Source: Rachicladosporium sp. CCFEE 5018 (taxonomy: Eukaryota > Ascomycota > Dothideomycetes > Cladosporiales > Cladosporiaceae). Taken from it: 64,000 nucleotides of DNA. The position numbers and the translations under genes are program-made. Shown piece after piece: positions 53,451-64,000 of the stretch (positions are counted from its first letter, which is position 1; each line of letters starts with the position of its first letter). A model generated the notes under the pieces. That model ran no database searches, had not been told where the DNA came from, and was given only the letters and a program-made list of their open reading frames with translations. The stretch is from positions 779,406 to 843,405 of the forward strand of contig KZ111144.1 in NCBI GenBank assembly GCA_002077045.2, given 5' to 3'.

Positions 53451-53506
53451 CTTGTCACTCTTATCAATCTCTGCCATTGACTCCATCGCATCACAGCAAC
53501 GACATA

Positions 53507-55507
53507 ATGACATTGTCGTTGTCCAATTTCTTGGTCTGTTGCGCCGGCTTCGTCGCAGTCGCGAGGTCGGCCACCCATGAATATGACTGGAACATTGGCT
53601 GGGTCAGGGCGAATCCTGATGGCATGGCCGAGCGCCCTGTCATGGGCATCAATGGGCAATGGCCACTGCCGACGCTCAACTTCACAAAGGGCGATCGGGT
53701 GATTGCGACTGTGCACAATCAGGTGAGAATGAGTACTCCAGCACTGAGGACTTGAATGTTGACTCAGTCGATCAGCTTGGCAATCAAAGCACTAGCATGC
53801 ATTTCCACGGCCTCTTCCAAAACGGCACCAACGATATGGACGGCCCTGTTGGTGTTACACAGTGCGGCATCCCACCAGGCTCGAGCTTCACCTATAACTT
53901 CACCATCGAGCAGCCAGGCACCTACTGGTATCACAGTCATACCCGTGGCCAATACCCCGATGGCCTCCGCGGTCAATTCCTCGTACATGACCCCGACAGC
54001 CCTTACATTGGCCAATATGACGAGGAAATCGCTATCACTCTATCAGACTGGTACCATGACGAGATGCCCGGTCTACTGAGTCACTTTATCAGCGTCGCCA
54101 ATCCTACTGGAGCCGAGCCAGTCCCAAAATCAGCACTCATGAGCGATACGCAGAACCTCAGCGTTGCTGTACAGCCTGGAAAAACGTACCTCTTCCGCAT
54201 GACCAATATGGGTGCTTTTGCTGGACAGTACTTCTGGATTGAAGGTCATACCATGCGTGTTGTCGAAGTGGACGGCGTGCACACAGAGCCCGCTGAGACT
54301 AGTATGATCTACCTCACTGCAGCTCAGCGGTACAGCTTCATGGTCACTATGAAGGATAACTTTGAGGGCAACTTTGCGATGGTTGGCAGTATGGATACCG
54401 TAAGTCTTTGAGTTGGTCAAGTCTCTGGCACTTGCTGACGCCTTGGCAGGACCTCTTCGATGCCCTACCAGATGGCCTGAACACCAACGTGACAGGCTGG
54501 CTTGTATATGACGACGCTGCCGAGAAGCCGGAATCTGCACTGATCGATGCTTTCGAGCCGTTCGACGACTATACACTTGTGCCACAGGATGGCCTCGAGA
54601 TCTACGACCATGTGGATCACTCCATCAAGCTCGACATGAAGATGGACAATCTTGGCGATGGCGCCAATTAGTAAGTCTTCCAGCCTTGTGATCTGGTGCC
54701 TCATGTCTCGATACTGATACTTTCAGCGCCTTCTTCAACGACATCACCTACGTCGAGCCCATAGTTCCTACGCTCTACTCCGTTCTCTCTACCGGCGCCA
54801 ATGCCTCGAATCCCACCGTTTACGGAGTCAACACCAACTCCTTCGTCCTCGAAAAAGGCCAAGTCGTCGAGATTGTGCTCAATAACGATGACGCCGGCAA
54901 ACATCCCTTCCATCTTCATGGCCACAACTTCCAAGTCGTCTGGCGTAGCGAAGAGAACGACGGCTTCTGGAACCCAGACAACACCTCGGCCATCGAGTCA
55001 TTCCCAAGGAAGCCGATGAGACGTGATGTAGTCATGGTCAACCCACAGGGCAACTTCGTCATACGCTTCAAGGCTGACAACCCTGGCGTCTGGCTTTTTC
55101 ACTGCCACATCGACTGGCATACGGCGTCTGGGCTTATAGCGACGATGATCGAGGCGCCCTTGGAACTGCAGAGCTCGATGAAAATACCTGCGGACCACTA
55201 TGAAGTGTGTCATGATAGTGGGACGCCTACTGCTGGAAATGCTGCTGGGAACACCGTTGATGCCTTGGACTTGACCGGTCAGCACAAGAATCCAGCACCT
55301 CTGCCGGCTGGCTTCACAGCAAGAGGCATAGTCGCGCTGGTGTTCAGTTGTCTGAGTGCTTTCATTGGCATGGCTGTGATTGCATGGTACGTTGACCTGA
55401 ATTCATCGCTAAGGGACGTCAGAGCTGACTTACATTGCAGGTACGGAGCTGCACCTATTGCTGTGCGCAAGACTTCTGTCGCGGCTGGCAAGGTCGCTAC
55501 CAATTGA
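53507..55507 (+). CDS. FET3: Fet3-type multicopper ferroxidase
   Basis: Oxidises Fe(II) at the cell surface and passes Fe(III) to Ftr1. Exons are 53507-53722, 53776-54399, 54450-54670, 54727-55386 and 55441-55507, with introns of 53, 50, 56 and 54 bp. The product is 595 residues. A signal peptide covers residues ~1-22 (FLVCCAGFVAVARSA). Copper-binding clusters are HFHG at 81-84, WYHSH at 123-127, HPFHLHGH from 413 and HCHIDWH from 479. A C-terminal membrane anchor (GIVALVFSCLSAFIGMAVIAW) precedes a short cytosolic tail. That anchor and the divergent FTR1 partner distinguish it from secreted laccases. Regulation is probably by iron through the GATA sites in the shared promoter. Confidence 0.93.
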
Positions 55508-57027
55508 GCGCTACGCAGTAGGTTGAAAATAGGAGGACTGGGCAGAGCCATGCCGGTCAAGACCCTCGCGCCGGCGTTACGCACCTACTCCGACATTTGA
55601 GATGTCGTCCCAGATCGGCGAGCTCGGTACAACGCGATGAAATGGGCACATTGTAGATAGTGCACGGGAGTTCCGCCAATCGTGTGACTATCAAACACTC
55701 GGGCAACACATGCATCTAGTGCCGTCGTCGAGCTTCATCGATCTCAAGGTAATGCATCGTGGTACGGAGTCACACCCGTACGTCCGTCTGCCATGCCAGA
55801 TGCCGTTTTCGGTAGGACCCGTATGTAGGAGATATTCCCGGCCATTCTTGTGCATTGACAGATTGCGTCGTGACTTGCCTGGTGTGACTTCCACCGCCAA
55901 AGAGTGAACAAGTGGTTACGCTTCACTAATGTGCGACTCTCGTTTCTGGAGATCGACAGGATATAGCTGCTACTATAGCATATGCGCTCACTACAATCCC
56001 ACGAATCGATGAGCCTGGCTGATACGCCCGGCTGTTTGACTAGCCCACTCATCAATCGCCAGCCTGCCGGTCCACCAGTATATATTTCAACTCTCGCTTC
56101 ACAGTCTCGATCCAGCTCCATGCGCTTGGCGCAGCGTTCACAGATCTATCTTCCCCGACCCCCGAGTGTGCCGTGGTGTCTGCAGTGGTGTGGCGCCTCG
56201 GAGCTCCCCATGGAAGCTAATGGTCCCCATCCATAGTTCCGGGTCTCGGCGCGCACACCAGTGCAATGGTCTGGGTGTAGTGGCGCAAGTAGCCGGTACT
56301 GTGCAATGTAGCCGGTGCGATAACCGATCTTGAGACATCTCGATTGCGCGACAGGGGATCGACGGCGTTTGGCGGTACGTATTGCCTTCTAGATAAACTT
56401 CATAAATGGCAGATCTTGGCCTTATTCTCTTCGCATGAATGACTATCCGACGCAGCGGAAGCGAGACGGACAGACTCGTTCCTTGAGCTAGTCACATAGG
56501 CTCCGTCGGGATGTTGGAGCTGGCTGCAGTAGTCGCTTGTTATGATTGCGACTCTTATTGGTCGTACACGCACCGTGTGCAGCAAAACGGGCTCTTGGTT
56601 GTGCGATTTCGATTGATATCTTGTCCCTTGTGCTGTGCCACCGAACGCCTCTGATGCGCTGTGCCCGCAGCGTTGGGCTGTCACATGCAAGCCGGCCGAT
56701 GTGGACGAACCTGCGCTCGCGGGTTTTGCTTGAAGAGGCGTAAGGGTAAATTTCTTGGAGGGTTATTTGCTTTGCACAGTACATGATTGTCCCGGTTGCT
56801 CTAGACATTGTCTGCTCTCTTTAGGACTCTCGTCTATCCGCTTATCAGCATAAGGCGTCGTATATGACCGCCAGCGGCTTCGCTAGAGATCTGACAGTCT
56901 TTCTTGCAAGCGTAGCTCCGGACATCCTCGATTGAGAACGCGATAGGAGACGGGGACTTTCTTCGATCATTCCACGCATGATCGGCAGTATCGACTGGTG
57001 AACATATCCGAGAGTTACTTCGCCAAC
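55508..57027. other. Intergenic, FET3 to URA3
   Basis: About 1.5 kb containing the FET3 terminator region and the URA3 promoter. Short frames on both strands show nothing recognisable. Confidence 0.5.
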
Positions 57028-58275
57028 ATGGCCGCTCGTCAGCACTCTACCGCGTACCAATCCTACTACGAGCGCTCCGAAGCAGACAACCTCACCCCAC
57101 TGGCAACATATCTTCTCCGACTGATCCACCTCAAACGCACCAATCTCTGCGTTTCCGCAGATGTAACCACAAGCAATGCCCTCCTGCGGCTGGCCGAGGA
57201 GGTGGGCGATCACATTTGCATACTGAAGACTCACGCGGACATCATAGCGGACTTCAACGATAAAACGATACGGGGATTGAACGAGTTGAGTCGGAGGAAG
57301 AAGTTCTTGGTCTTTGAGGATAGAAAGTTTGGGGATATCGGGAGTGAGGCCACGCCTGCAAAGGACGAAAATGCAGCAAGGTACTAATGAAGTACCGCAG
57401 ACACCGTGCAATTACAATACACTGGAGGATCGCTTGCGATCGTGCGATGGGCACCTATCGTGAACGCGCATATCTTCCCTGGAGCGGCGGTCATTACATC
57501 TCTGGCTGAAGCGGCGACTAAAGCAATAGCATCATACAACACTTCAGTCAGCACAGACATCTCGGCCTCGCCGGCCCCTTCACGAGCAGGATCTGGACCG
57601 GGAGAAGAGGCGGAGTCGGAGCCAGATAGCGAAGATGACGAGGACGAGGACGAGGACGGGGATGACGATACAGACGAGGAGCCGGAGGCAGACGATGGTC
57701 GCAATGGCCGGAAACATAGCGTTGTCTCAGTCAGCACAACGATATCCACGAAAACAGAAGCTATTAGTCCTACACCACAACTGAAGCCGAGTCTCTCCCG
57801 CGGCTCAACAGAAGAAGACGACGAAGAAGATGAGAACGAAGATATGCTGAAGTCCCAGCTGGAAGCCCTGGGCCCTCCACCGTTCTACCGCTCCCTCCTC
57901 CTCCTTGCCCAGATGAGCTCCGAAGCCAACTTCTTCACGCCCGAATACACATCCGCCTGCGTACGCGAAGCACGAAACAACCGAGACTTCGTGATGGGTT
58001 TCATCGCCCAGCAGGGCCTGAACTCTGAACCCGACGACAATTTTATCACCATGACGCCTGGCGTGCAGAAGGCTGCTGGCGGGGATGGGAAGGGCCAGCA
58101 GTATAATACGCCTAGGATGGTTGTTGCCGAGCAAGGCGCGGACGTGATTATTGTTGGGAGGGGAATTCTGAATGCGGCGGACCGGAGGAAGGAGGCGTTG
58201 GAGTATCGGAAACAGGGTTGGTTGGCTTATGAGGAGAGGCTGAGAGTTGGGAGGTCAAGGAGGACAGGGCGATAA
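57028..58275 (+). CDS. URA3: Orotidine-5'-phosphate decarboxylase
   Basis: Last step of UMP synthesis (pyrG in other fungi). Exon 1 is 57028-57343 and exon 2 is 57401-58275. The 57-bp intron (GTGAGG…TACTAATGAAGTACCGCAG) interrupts FGDIG|NTVQLQYTGG. The product is 396 residues. The catalytic segment VFEDRKFGDIG gives Asp98, Lys100 and Asp103. Most relatives read FADIG, so Gly102 is a mild departure. An extremely acidic low-complexity insertion (about residues 165-260, EDDEDEDEDGDDDTDEE) lies in the middle of the barrel, as in other Pezizomycotina enzymes but especially long. The C-terminal phosphate-binding region QYNTPRMVVAEQGADVIIVGRGI is intact. The start is the first ATG in frame. Confidence 0.92.
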
Positions 58276-58746
58276 GGCGCCTTGGACTTTTGCAGAGTGA
58301 GGATGGGTGGGGGGACCTTGGCTACTTGAGTATAGACGGACGTTGAAAGACCCTGAGCGAGCTTCCCTTCTCCGGTCATGGGAGACGTGGAAAGTGCTGC
58401 TATCAGTGCAGCTGCGACAGTGATAGGCCTTACGCTCCATCGATGAGAAATTGTAATCGGCAACTTACCTTGCATCATGTCGAGTCGAACAGGGCAAGCT
58501 CTCCCCAGATTCTGCATTTGTCGATCCCTTGAGCCGAGGCGCTAGTAACTTGTACATCTACCCGCACATGTACACGACATCGATCTCGTCGCAAGTACTA
58601 AGCATCTCATTTCTAGTCGAGGATCGCAGTGAATAATATCGACATGTGGAATCGCATCGCCAAAAGCTTTGGCTAGTCATTCCATCGCTGCCCAGCACAT
58701 ACAGTAACATACCTTCACACCGCATCCTCCATCACTTACCTCGACC
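58276..58746. other. Intergenic, URA3 to ALO1
   Basis: About 470 bp that must contain the ALO1 promoter. No gene was seen. Confidence 0.5.
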
Positions 58747-60588
58747 ATGGCCGACAAACTCCAGCAAGAGCTCGCCAAAGTCTCGCCCGACATCCCCTTC
58801 CGCGCCTCCACCGCCCACACCCACCACACCTGGGCCAAGACCTTCACCTCCCGCCCCGAACTCTACCTCCGCCCGGAGTCCCTCGAGGAAATCCAGAAAA
58901 TCGTCGCACTAGCGCGGAGATGTCGCCGGCGCCTCGTAGTCGTAGGCTGCGGCCACTCGCCTAGTGATCTGACGTGTACGAGCAGCTGGATGGTGAATCT
59001 GGACAACTACTCGAGGGTGCTGGAGGTAGATCGGGAGAGGAAGACCCTAAGGGTGGAGGGGGGCATCAGACTGAGGGCGCTGAATCAGAGGGCTAATGAG
59101 GTGGGCCTGACGATGCCGAATCTGGGGAGTATTGATGAGCAGAGTATTGTTGGAGCTATTTCGACAGCGACGCATGGGAGTAGTCTGAAGCATGGCTTGC
59201 TCAGCCAGAGTGTGAGGAGTCTGAGGATTGTGCTGGCCAATGCGCAGGCTGTGAAGTGCTCGAAAGACGAGAATGAGGAGCTGTTCCGCGCTGCGCTTTG
59301 CTCATTGGGAGCGCTGGGGATCATCACGGAGATCGAGTTCGAGATGACGGATGCTGTCAATGTTGAGTGGGAGCAGACGCTTGTGCCGTTAAGTCAGATT
59401 CTGGGGACGTGGAATGATACCTTGTGGACGCAGAAGGAGTTCACGCGCGTGTGGTGGATGCCGTATATGAAGCGCGCGATCGTGTGGTCGGCTGAGAAAA
59501 CTGACAAGCCTGAGCGGGCGCCGGCGTATAGCTTCTACGGCGGGTCTGTGGGCTACTACACTTACCACAACCTCCTGGCTGTGTCGAACTACATCCCCTC
59601 GATACTACCCTGGATCGAATGGTTCGTCTTCGGCATGCAGTACGGCTTCAGTACAGGCAAGACGACCTCAGCCGTTGAGCCACTGCAGCAAGGCCTGCTG
59701 ATGAATTGCCTCTACTCACAATTCGTCAACGAGTGGGCTTTGCCCCTGTCGAAAGGACCCGAAGCCATCACCCGCCTCAGCGCTTGGATGAACGGCGAGA
59801 AGGGCGCCGGCGGCATTCCATTCTCCAGCAAGGGGTTGTACGTTCACTGCCCTGTCGAAGTTCGCGTGTCAGACACCTCTTCCTCTCCTCATCCTCGGCC
59901 ATACCTAGACCCGACGGTCGAGGACGAGCCTACACTTTACCTGAATGCCACACTTTATCGGCCATATCTTCAAGATCCACCCTGCCGAGACAGGTACTAC
60001 GAGGCTTTCGAGTGGCTTATGAGGGATCTCGGTGGCCGACCGCACTGGGCGAAGAATTTCATGTACACTTCCTCGGGCCAGATTGGCGAGATGTACGGTC
60101 AAGATATGCAGGACTGGCTGCGCGTGCGTGACGAAGCTGATCCTGAGGGCATGTTCCTAGGTGAATGGCATAGACGGCATCTACCCCTTACTGCCGAAGG
60201 GGAGAAGTTCTCGTTGATGGAGCGGGAGGTGAAGCGCACGAAGGCTCGAGACGGCGGACAGAACTGGGTGGGTGAAATACGGTCCTCTAGCCTTAGCTCC
60301 ACAGAGAAGGACGGGAAGGGCTTCATCACTGCCCGGCCCACTCTCCGCGAGATCCCTTCTGAGGACAAGAGTTCCAGCGCGTACAGTCCCACTGCCAGCG
60401 CTAGCTCGAGCGGCGAGTCCTTTGATCTCGTGCACGGTGCTGAAGCGCAGCAAAGCTCAGTGTTGAATCTGAGCGGATTTGAGGTGGAAGACGAAGATGA
60501 GGGTGAGGCTACTGATAGGGACGAGCGACGAACCCATGGTAACCCGAAAGAAGGGCTGACGGGGACGAAGGTGTTTGACAAAATGTGA
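58747..60588 (+). CDS. ALO1: D-arabinono-1,4-lactone oxidase
   Basis: Flavoprotein of the outer mitochondrial membrane that makes D-erythroascorbate. A single exon encodes 613 residues. The FAD-binding PCMH-type domain spans about 20-210, with VVVGCGHSPSDLTC, where His70 is the probable covalent flavin site. It also has VEGGIRLRALN, LGSIDEQSIVGAISTATHGSSL and ALGIITEIEFEM. The ALO domain follows, with FTRVWWMPYMKRAIVW, MNCLYSQFVNEWALP and the terminal GRPHWAKNF / DEADPEGMFLGEWHRRHL motifs. An extra ~110-residue Ser/Glu-rich tail after the catalytic domain is longer than in yeast Alo1 (526 residues). The first ATG in frame is used. Confidence 0.93.
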   Translation: MADKLQQELAKVSPDIPFRASTAHTHHTWAKTFTSRPELYLRPESLEEIQKIVALARRCRRRLVVVGCGHSPSDLTCTSSWMVNLDNYSRVLEVDRERKTLRVEGGIRLRALNQRANEVGLTMPNLGSIDEQSIVGAISTATHGSSLKHGLLSQSVRSLRIVLANAQAVKCSKDENEELFRAALCSLGALGIITEIEFEMTDAVNVEWEQTLVPLSQILGTWNDTLWTQKEFTRVWWMPYMKRAIVWSAEKTDKPERAPAYSFYGGSVGYYTYHNLLAVSNYIPSILPWIEWFVFGMQYGFSTGKTTSAVEPLQQGLLMNCLYSQFVNEWALPLSKGPEAITRLSAWMNGEKGAGGIPFSSKGLYVHCPVEVRVSDTSSSPHPRPYLDPTVEDEPTLYLNATLYRPYLQDPPCRDRYYEAFEWLMRDLGGRPHWAKNFMYTSSGQIGEMYGQDMQDWLRVRDEADPEGMFLGEWHRRHLPLTAEGEKFSLMEREVKRTKARDGGQNWVGEIRSSSLSSTEKDGKGFITARPTLREIPSEDKSSSAYSPTASASSSGESFDLVHGAEAQQSSVLNLSGFEVEDEDEGEATDRDERRTHGNPKEGLTGTKVFDKM

Positions 60589-61101
60589 TGGGTGCATGTA
60601 GGAAAATGAATCTACGAGGTTACGAAAGGCATCGGAGTTCATGTACTTCTCGTCGAGACTCTCAAGTTACGTGTGCTGCTATACGTGTGTCCTGGGGAGG
60701 GAACATCGGATACCTCACGCAAGGACAGGTTGCAGTACGCAAAACGCCGTACGGTCTTCTCACTGGTACTTTCGAGTCGCTGTTGCTGCTATATGTGTAT
60801 CCGGAGAGCGAACAAAGTGGACTCATCCTCCGAGGAGAGGTCGCGGGACGAACGATGCGTGTACCGTTATTGCGAAATCTGAAGTGCCAGATCTTGATCT
60901 TGCTGCTACTGCACACACCCCCAACAGCTTGTCGAGCCTGATCTACCATGAGATCATATCGCGATCCCCCATCGATCTCAGTCCCAACAAACTCGCAATC
61001 CCAGCTCACATCATGGTGCCCGCCACAGCTTCCCACTGCCCTCGCCTTCCTCCACGTCGTTCTTCCAAGATGACGAGGAGCTCCCATGCTTAACAAGGTC
61101 A
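60589..61101. other. Intergenic, downstream of ALO1
   Basis: About 510 bp with no recognisable gene. Overlapping frames on both strands are probably chance. Confidence 0.5.
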
Positions 61102-61527
61102 ATGTCCTCCGCCTCTACCCCTTCGCCACGACCCCTCAGCCCTGATCCTGTGGCCCCGGCTTTCACGAGAAGAGCCTGTCTTTCCTACCTTGCTACGCTG
61201 GAGTTGGCTTGTGCCCGTCTCGTCACGCATTTTCAGCGTAGCGAGACACAGTTTACACGTCTGGCTCAGGTCTTCCCTCCAGTCGGCTCTGTAGAGCAAG
61301 TCGATGGAGCGTCGGAGTGGGTGGGCAACGTGCGAGCAGCGTTCGTAGATGAGCGAGTGCTCGGGCCTTACTTTTCTGGCAAGTTGGTGGAGTTTGTTTG
61401 GAGGACGAGGAGATTAGGTGGGCTGGTCGATGATGTGGTGAATGCGTTGAAGGAAATGGGGAGGGATGCTAGTGAGTTGAGGGATTGGCTGGATAGGGTG
61501 TGGCCGGATGAGGGTGCGGTAGAGTGA
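61102..61527 (+). CDS. Small helical protein, unknown
   Basis: A 141-residue frame starting MSSASTPSPRPLSP. After a Pro/Ser-rich start, residues ~22-140 are predicted mostly helical by eye (FTRRACLSYLATLELACARLVTHF; ERVLGPYFSGKLVEFVWRTRRLGGLVDDVVNALKEM) with regularly spaced hydrophobic residues. I do not recognise the family. The composition and spacing look coding, and the frame is free of introns, but short length and lack of a match keep confidence moderate. It converges with the DUF7053-like gene. Confidence 0.5.
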   Translation: MSSASTPSPRPLSPDPVAPAFTRRACLSYLATLELACARLVTHFQRSETQFTRLAQVFPPVGSVEQVDGASEWVGNVRAAFVDERVLGPYFSGKLVEFVWRTRRLGGLVDDVVNALKEMGRDASELRDWLDRVWPDEGAVE

Positions 61528-61730
61528 TCGGCTGACGATTGTGTGAGATTCTGGCCGAGCTGTAGTGATGCAGTGAGCGCGGTCGATACGCGAAGGTGTG
61601 CTGTATATTAGCGTGGAAATAGGGTTGTCCAAGAAATGACAAGCGGTCTCGTGGAAGTCAGATTATGTCTCCCTAGCTCCATATCTTACACATTGGTGCA
61701 TTATACATTACGTCTCCCATCATCTTCCCT

Positions 61731-62447
61731 CTAGAATTGGCTCGACTTCCTCCTCCCCAACGTCGGCCGCCGGCTCGTCATTGGCCGTAGAGCACCACTA
61801 CCACTCGCAGACACCTCCTGTAACTTATCCACAAACGCCCGCTCCAGCTGACTATGACTGTTCTTCAAGAACCCCTTCACAAACCCCGCGAACGTCCGAC
61901 TACACCTCGCATCGCTCACAATCTGCACGAACCATTTCCCACCAACCTCATCCGCATGCAGCAAGTCCTTGCTCTTCACCCGTCCCAGCGCCGTACCATC
62001 GACATCAGTCTGCTGGTACTCTCCCAGCGGCCTGCCCTCGCCGTGCTCCGGGATCGCGTCAACTGTGCGATCAGACTGGTGGACTAGCCGCCAGTGGTTC
62101 ACCGAGGTGAAGCCGCCAGGTGCGTGAATCGTGATGTCGCAGCCCTCATCTAGGGGTATGAAGTCGGCTTGGTAGCGCACGCCACCTGACCAGAGCTTCT
62201 TAGGGATGAAGGGAAGGTCGTCTTCGACCTCGAAGTACTGGACTTGCCCGAGGGCGTTTGCGCAGCCGTTCGAACTGCTGTTGGTTTTGGGCAAGCCATT
62301 CTTGGGAATTATGGGCTTTTGGCCGCGCACGTCTGGGTTCAGGCGATTGATGGTCTCGAAGTCGTGAAGGAGGCGGAGTGCTGTGTTGATCGAGACTGAG
62401 GGCGGAAGTGGCGTGGAGGACTTGTAGGAGAAGTCTGTCTCGAACAT
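61731..62447 (-). CDS. DUF7053-like protein
   Basis: A 238-residue single-exon protein starting MFETDFSYKSSTPLPPSVSI. The arrangement resembles the fungal DUF7053 group, which appears related to START/SRPBCC-type folds. It has a first strand with STPLPPSV, helix ALRLLHDFETINRLNPDV, the FEVEDDLPFIPKKLWSGGVRYQADFIPLDEGCDITIHAPGG segment, then a C-terminal helix RTFAGFVKGFLKNSHSQLERAFVDKL. The tail is Ser/Arg-rich (RRPTLGRRKSSQF). A ligand or role is not known. The frame stays open upstream, but this Met is the one that fits the family start. The match is from memory of the family pattern. Confidence 0.65.
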   Translation of the reverse strand: MFETDFSYKSSTPLPPSVSINTALRLLHDFETINRLNPDVRGQKPIIPKNGLPKTNSSSNGCANALGQVQYFEVEDDLPFIPKKLWSGGVRYQADFIPLDEGCDITIHAPGGFTSVNHWRLVHQSDRTVDAIPEHGEGRPLGEYQQTDVDGTALGRVKSKDLLHADEVGGKWFVQIVSDARCSRTFAGFVKGFLKNSHSQLERAFVDKLQEVSASGSGALRPMTSRRPTLGRRKSSQF

Positions 62448-63288
62448 TGGGTGATTGGATCGCGATGGTGTTTGCGGTGGATCGACTGTGATCGGGAGGT
62501 GCCGCTTGGATCCGTGAAGCGAGCGATGCTATGTTGCTGTAGGAGAGACGCTTTGCGGGAATGAAAAGAGAAAGGAGAGAATGCCACGGGTGGATAGTTG
62601 CAGAGATGAGAAAACAAGGAGATGCTTCAGCTTGCCTTTGACTTACAATGAGGTCACCCAATCGCAGCATACATTTCATCGGGTACCTGGGCCGCGGCGG
62701 CGCCTTTGCTGACAGAACAGAGTTTTGTGAATCACATGATGGTTGACGTCGACGCATCTCACCGGCAGCATCGGATGCGATTGAGTCGGTAGGTAAGGCT
62801 GCGGGCCGGGCGCCAGATACCGGCGAGCTTATTTGTCTTGTCTTGCCTTGCAATGTGCGAAAGTGGTGCGGTAGTCATCCACCGTCGAATGGAACTGATT
62901 TCCCTGCACAAGGTGGGCTTGCAGAGTCTGCTGGATTGACCTCTTCGTTGTGCGATCTCGCATGCGAGCTGTCCAAGGGTCACGTGCGAGCTTGGAAACG
63001 CTTGGTGCTGCGATCGCCAGTGTTACTGCGTTGCCAGTACTCTGTGGGCGCTATTAGCACATTGCATCGTGAATCGGAGGTCTCCGTGTGTTGGAGTCAA
63101 CGTTGAATGTAGCAAAAGCCCAGGTCCTTGAGCGGCCGTCGAGTGCATCGATTCTCGACAAGAGGCTCAAATCATCAGTCTAACTGTATCTGGCATGTAC
63201 CCGCAACCTCCGATCGCCGACAACCTGATTAGGCATCCTCTCACAGCTGTGTGATCGAGTCTCCCACATTTTGGCGCACGACATCACC
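62448..63288. other. Divergent promoter region, DUF7053-like / ATG27
   Basis: About 840 bp head-to-head. Frames here (e.g. 62200-62853 on the minus strand) overlap the DUF7053-like gene in another frame and show nothing recognisable. Confidence 0.5.
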
Positions 63289-64000
63289 ATGGGGCTCTCC
63301 TACCTCCCTCTCCTCCTCGTCCTCCCTACAGCTATCTCAGCCCTCACCCTCGACTGCAAAAACATCCGCATCGACAAACAATCCTTCAATCTCAACCCTC
63401 TCGCCGGGCCCAAAACAGTCCACTTTCAATCCTACGAACCTCCCAGCATCGCAAACACAACCTACACAATAGACATTTGTACCCGACTCCCCACGGTGAA
63501 GGACGTCCCCAACGCGCGGCAGTGTCCTGGTGGCACTCGCGTCTGCGGAGTCAAGTCCATCTACAGCATAGGCGGCGATGGGAAGGGACTGGTGGAGCAG
63601 GTTGTGCCCATAGCGGGAGAGTATGCGGCGAGTAACGGACGGGGATTGGAGCCTAAGGTTGAGAGATTGAAGGATGCTTCGAGTCACGAGGACGCTAAGA
63701 GGGAAGGTCTGAGGGTTGAGCTGAATGGAGGGAAGTACCCTGACAACAAGAGCGGGAAGGCACAGAAGGCTATCATCGAGTTCATCTGCGATCGGGACGT
63801 CGATGGAACGGAGGGCTTCGGCGAGGAGAAGACGGAGCGAGACGATGATGATGATAGGGACGACGATGGGTCACGGTTGCCTGATCTGGACAAGGGGAAG
63901 AGTCTGCAATTCGTGAGCTACAAGAGTGAAGGCGATGATCAGACGGGCGTGCTGAGGCTCAGCTGGAAGACGCGGTATGCATGTGAGGGCGAGGCGGATA
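63289..64000 (+). CDS. ATG27: Atg27-like autophagy membrane protein, C-terminal end outside window
   Basis: Type I membrane protein that cycles through the Golgi/endosomes and supports Atg9 traffic in autophagy. From the ATG at 63289 the frame is open for 237 codons to the window edge. A signal peptide MGLSYLPLLLVLPTAISA is followed by LTLDCKNIRIDKQSFNLNPLAGPKTV, the typical Atg27 luminal start. TYTIDICTRLP, CPGGTRVCGVKSIY and IIEFICDRD continue the mannose-6-phosphate-receptor-like fold with paired cysteines. An acidic DDDDDRDDDG stretch interrupts the domain near residue 190. LRLSWKTRYAC is the last conserved part before the edge. The transmembrane segment and tail lie beyond position 64000. 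Confidence 0.85.
   Translation, partial: MGLSYLPLLLVLPTAISALTLDCKNIRIDKQSFNLNPLAGPKTVHFQSYEPPSIANTTYTIDICTRLPTVKDVPNARQCPGGTRVCGVKSIYSIGGDGKGLVEQVVPIAGEYAASNGRGLEPKVERLKDASSHEDAKREGLRVELNGGKYPDNKSGKAQKAIIEFICDRDVDGTEGFGEEKTERDDDDDRDDDGSRLPDLDKGKSLQFVSYKSEGDDQTGVLRLSWKTRYACEGEAD

Larger units (their letters stand above)
52815..53506. promoter_or_regulatory. Shared divergent FTR1-FET3 promoter
   Basis: A 692-bp head-to-head region between the two genes of the reductive iron uptake complex. It carries two perfect ATCTGATAA elements, one close to each gene, and further GATA cores. Iron-dependent repression by a SreA/Urbs1-type GATA factor is inferred from the known consensus ATCWGATAA. Confidence 0.8.

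Noticed and set aside
62200..62853. 217-codon frame overlapping the start of the DUF7053-like gene
   Set aside because: Out of frame with the conserved protein and rich in Ser/Arg/Pro; a shadow of coding and promoter sequence.

Overview
The window is nuclear DNA of a filamentous ascomycete, most likely a dothideomycete. The reasons are 44-70 bp GT-AG introns with CTAAC/CTGAC-like branch points, intact fungal housekeeping genes (LEU4, SEC65, URA3, ALO1, FTR1/FET3, ATG27), a LAMMER kinase, and a HET-domain gene. All exon structures were read by eye from splice signals and reading frames. No database search was run.

Layout. 1-1407 holds the N-terminal part of LEU4 (minus strand). From about 1618 to 27894 there are two tandem copies of a ~13 kb block. 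Each copy has the order HET gene (+), peroxisomal acyl-CoA thioesterase (-), TPR/ankyrin/TIR-like gene (-), class II cAMP phosphodiesterase (+), UPF0303/YBR137W-like gene (-), and the 3' part of a LAMMER kinase (-). Copy A is about 1618-14584 and copy B about 15194-27894. A 100-N gap follows each copy. After the second gap a third contig begins with the same 413 bp that ended the first two contigs, then completes the kinase (start at 29755). So the kinase is whole only in copy B plus contig 3. Copy A ends in a truncated kinase.

The duplicated block is a mosaic. Thioesterase, phosphodiesterase, UPF0303 and kinase copies are about 95-98% identical, but the HET and TIR-like genes between them are far more diverged. 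HET-B carries one in-frame stop codon. The TIR-like genes are intact in both copies and end in a domain whose motif order (SYxW, W[IL]DxxxI[ND]Q, RAWxxxE) parallels that of the neighbouring HET protein. The thioesterase has a last intron just before the SKL peroxisomal signal in copy A. Copy B lacks that intron.

From 31044 onward the window is ordinary single-copy sequence: a CSC1/OSCA-type channel, an ExoIII-type AP endonuclease, SEC65 (SRP19), a class III aminotransferase between two gene-poor stretches, an EST1/SMG7-like protein, a BTB-like protein, a MetX-like alpha/beta hydrolase, a small probable mitochondrial protein, a divergent FTR1-FET3 iron-uptake pair with two perfect ATCTGATAA iron-GATA sites between them, URA3, ALO1, a small unknown, a DUF7053-like protein, and the 5' part of ATG27 running off the end.
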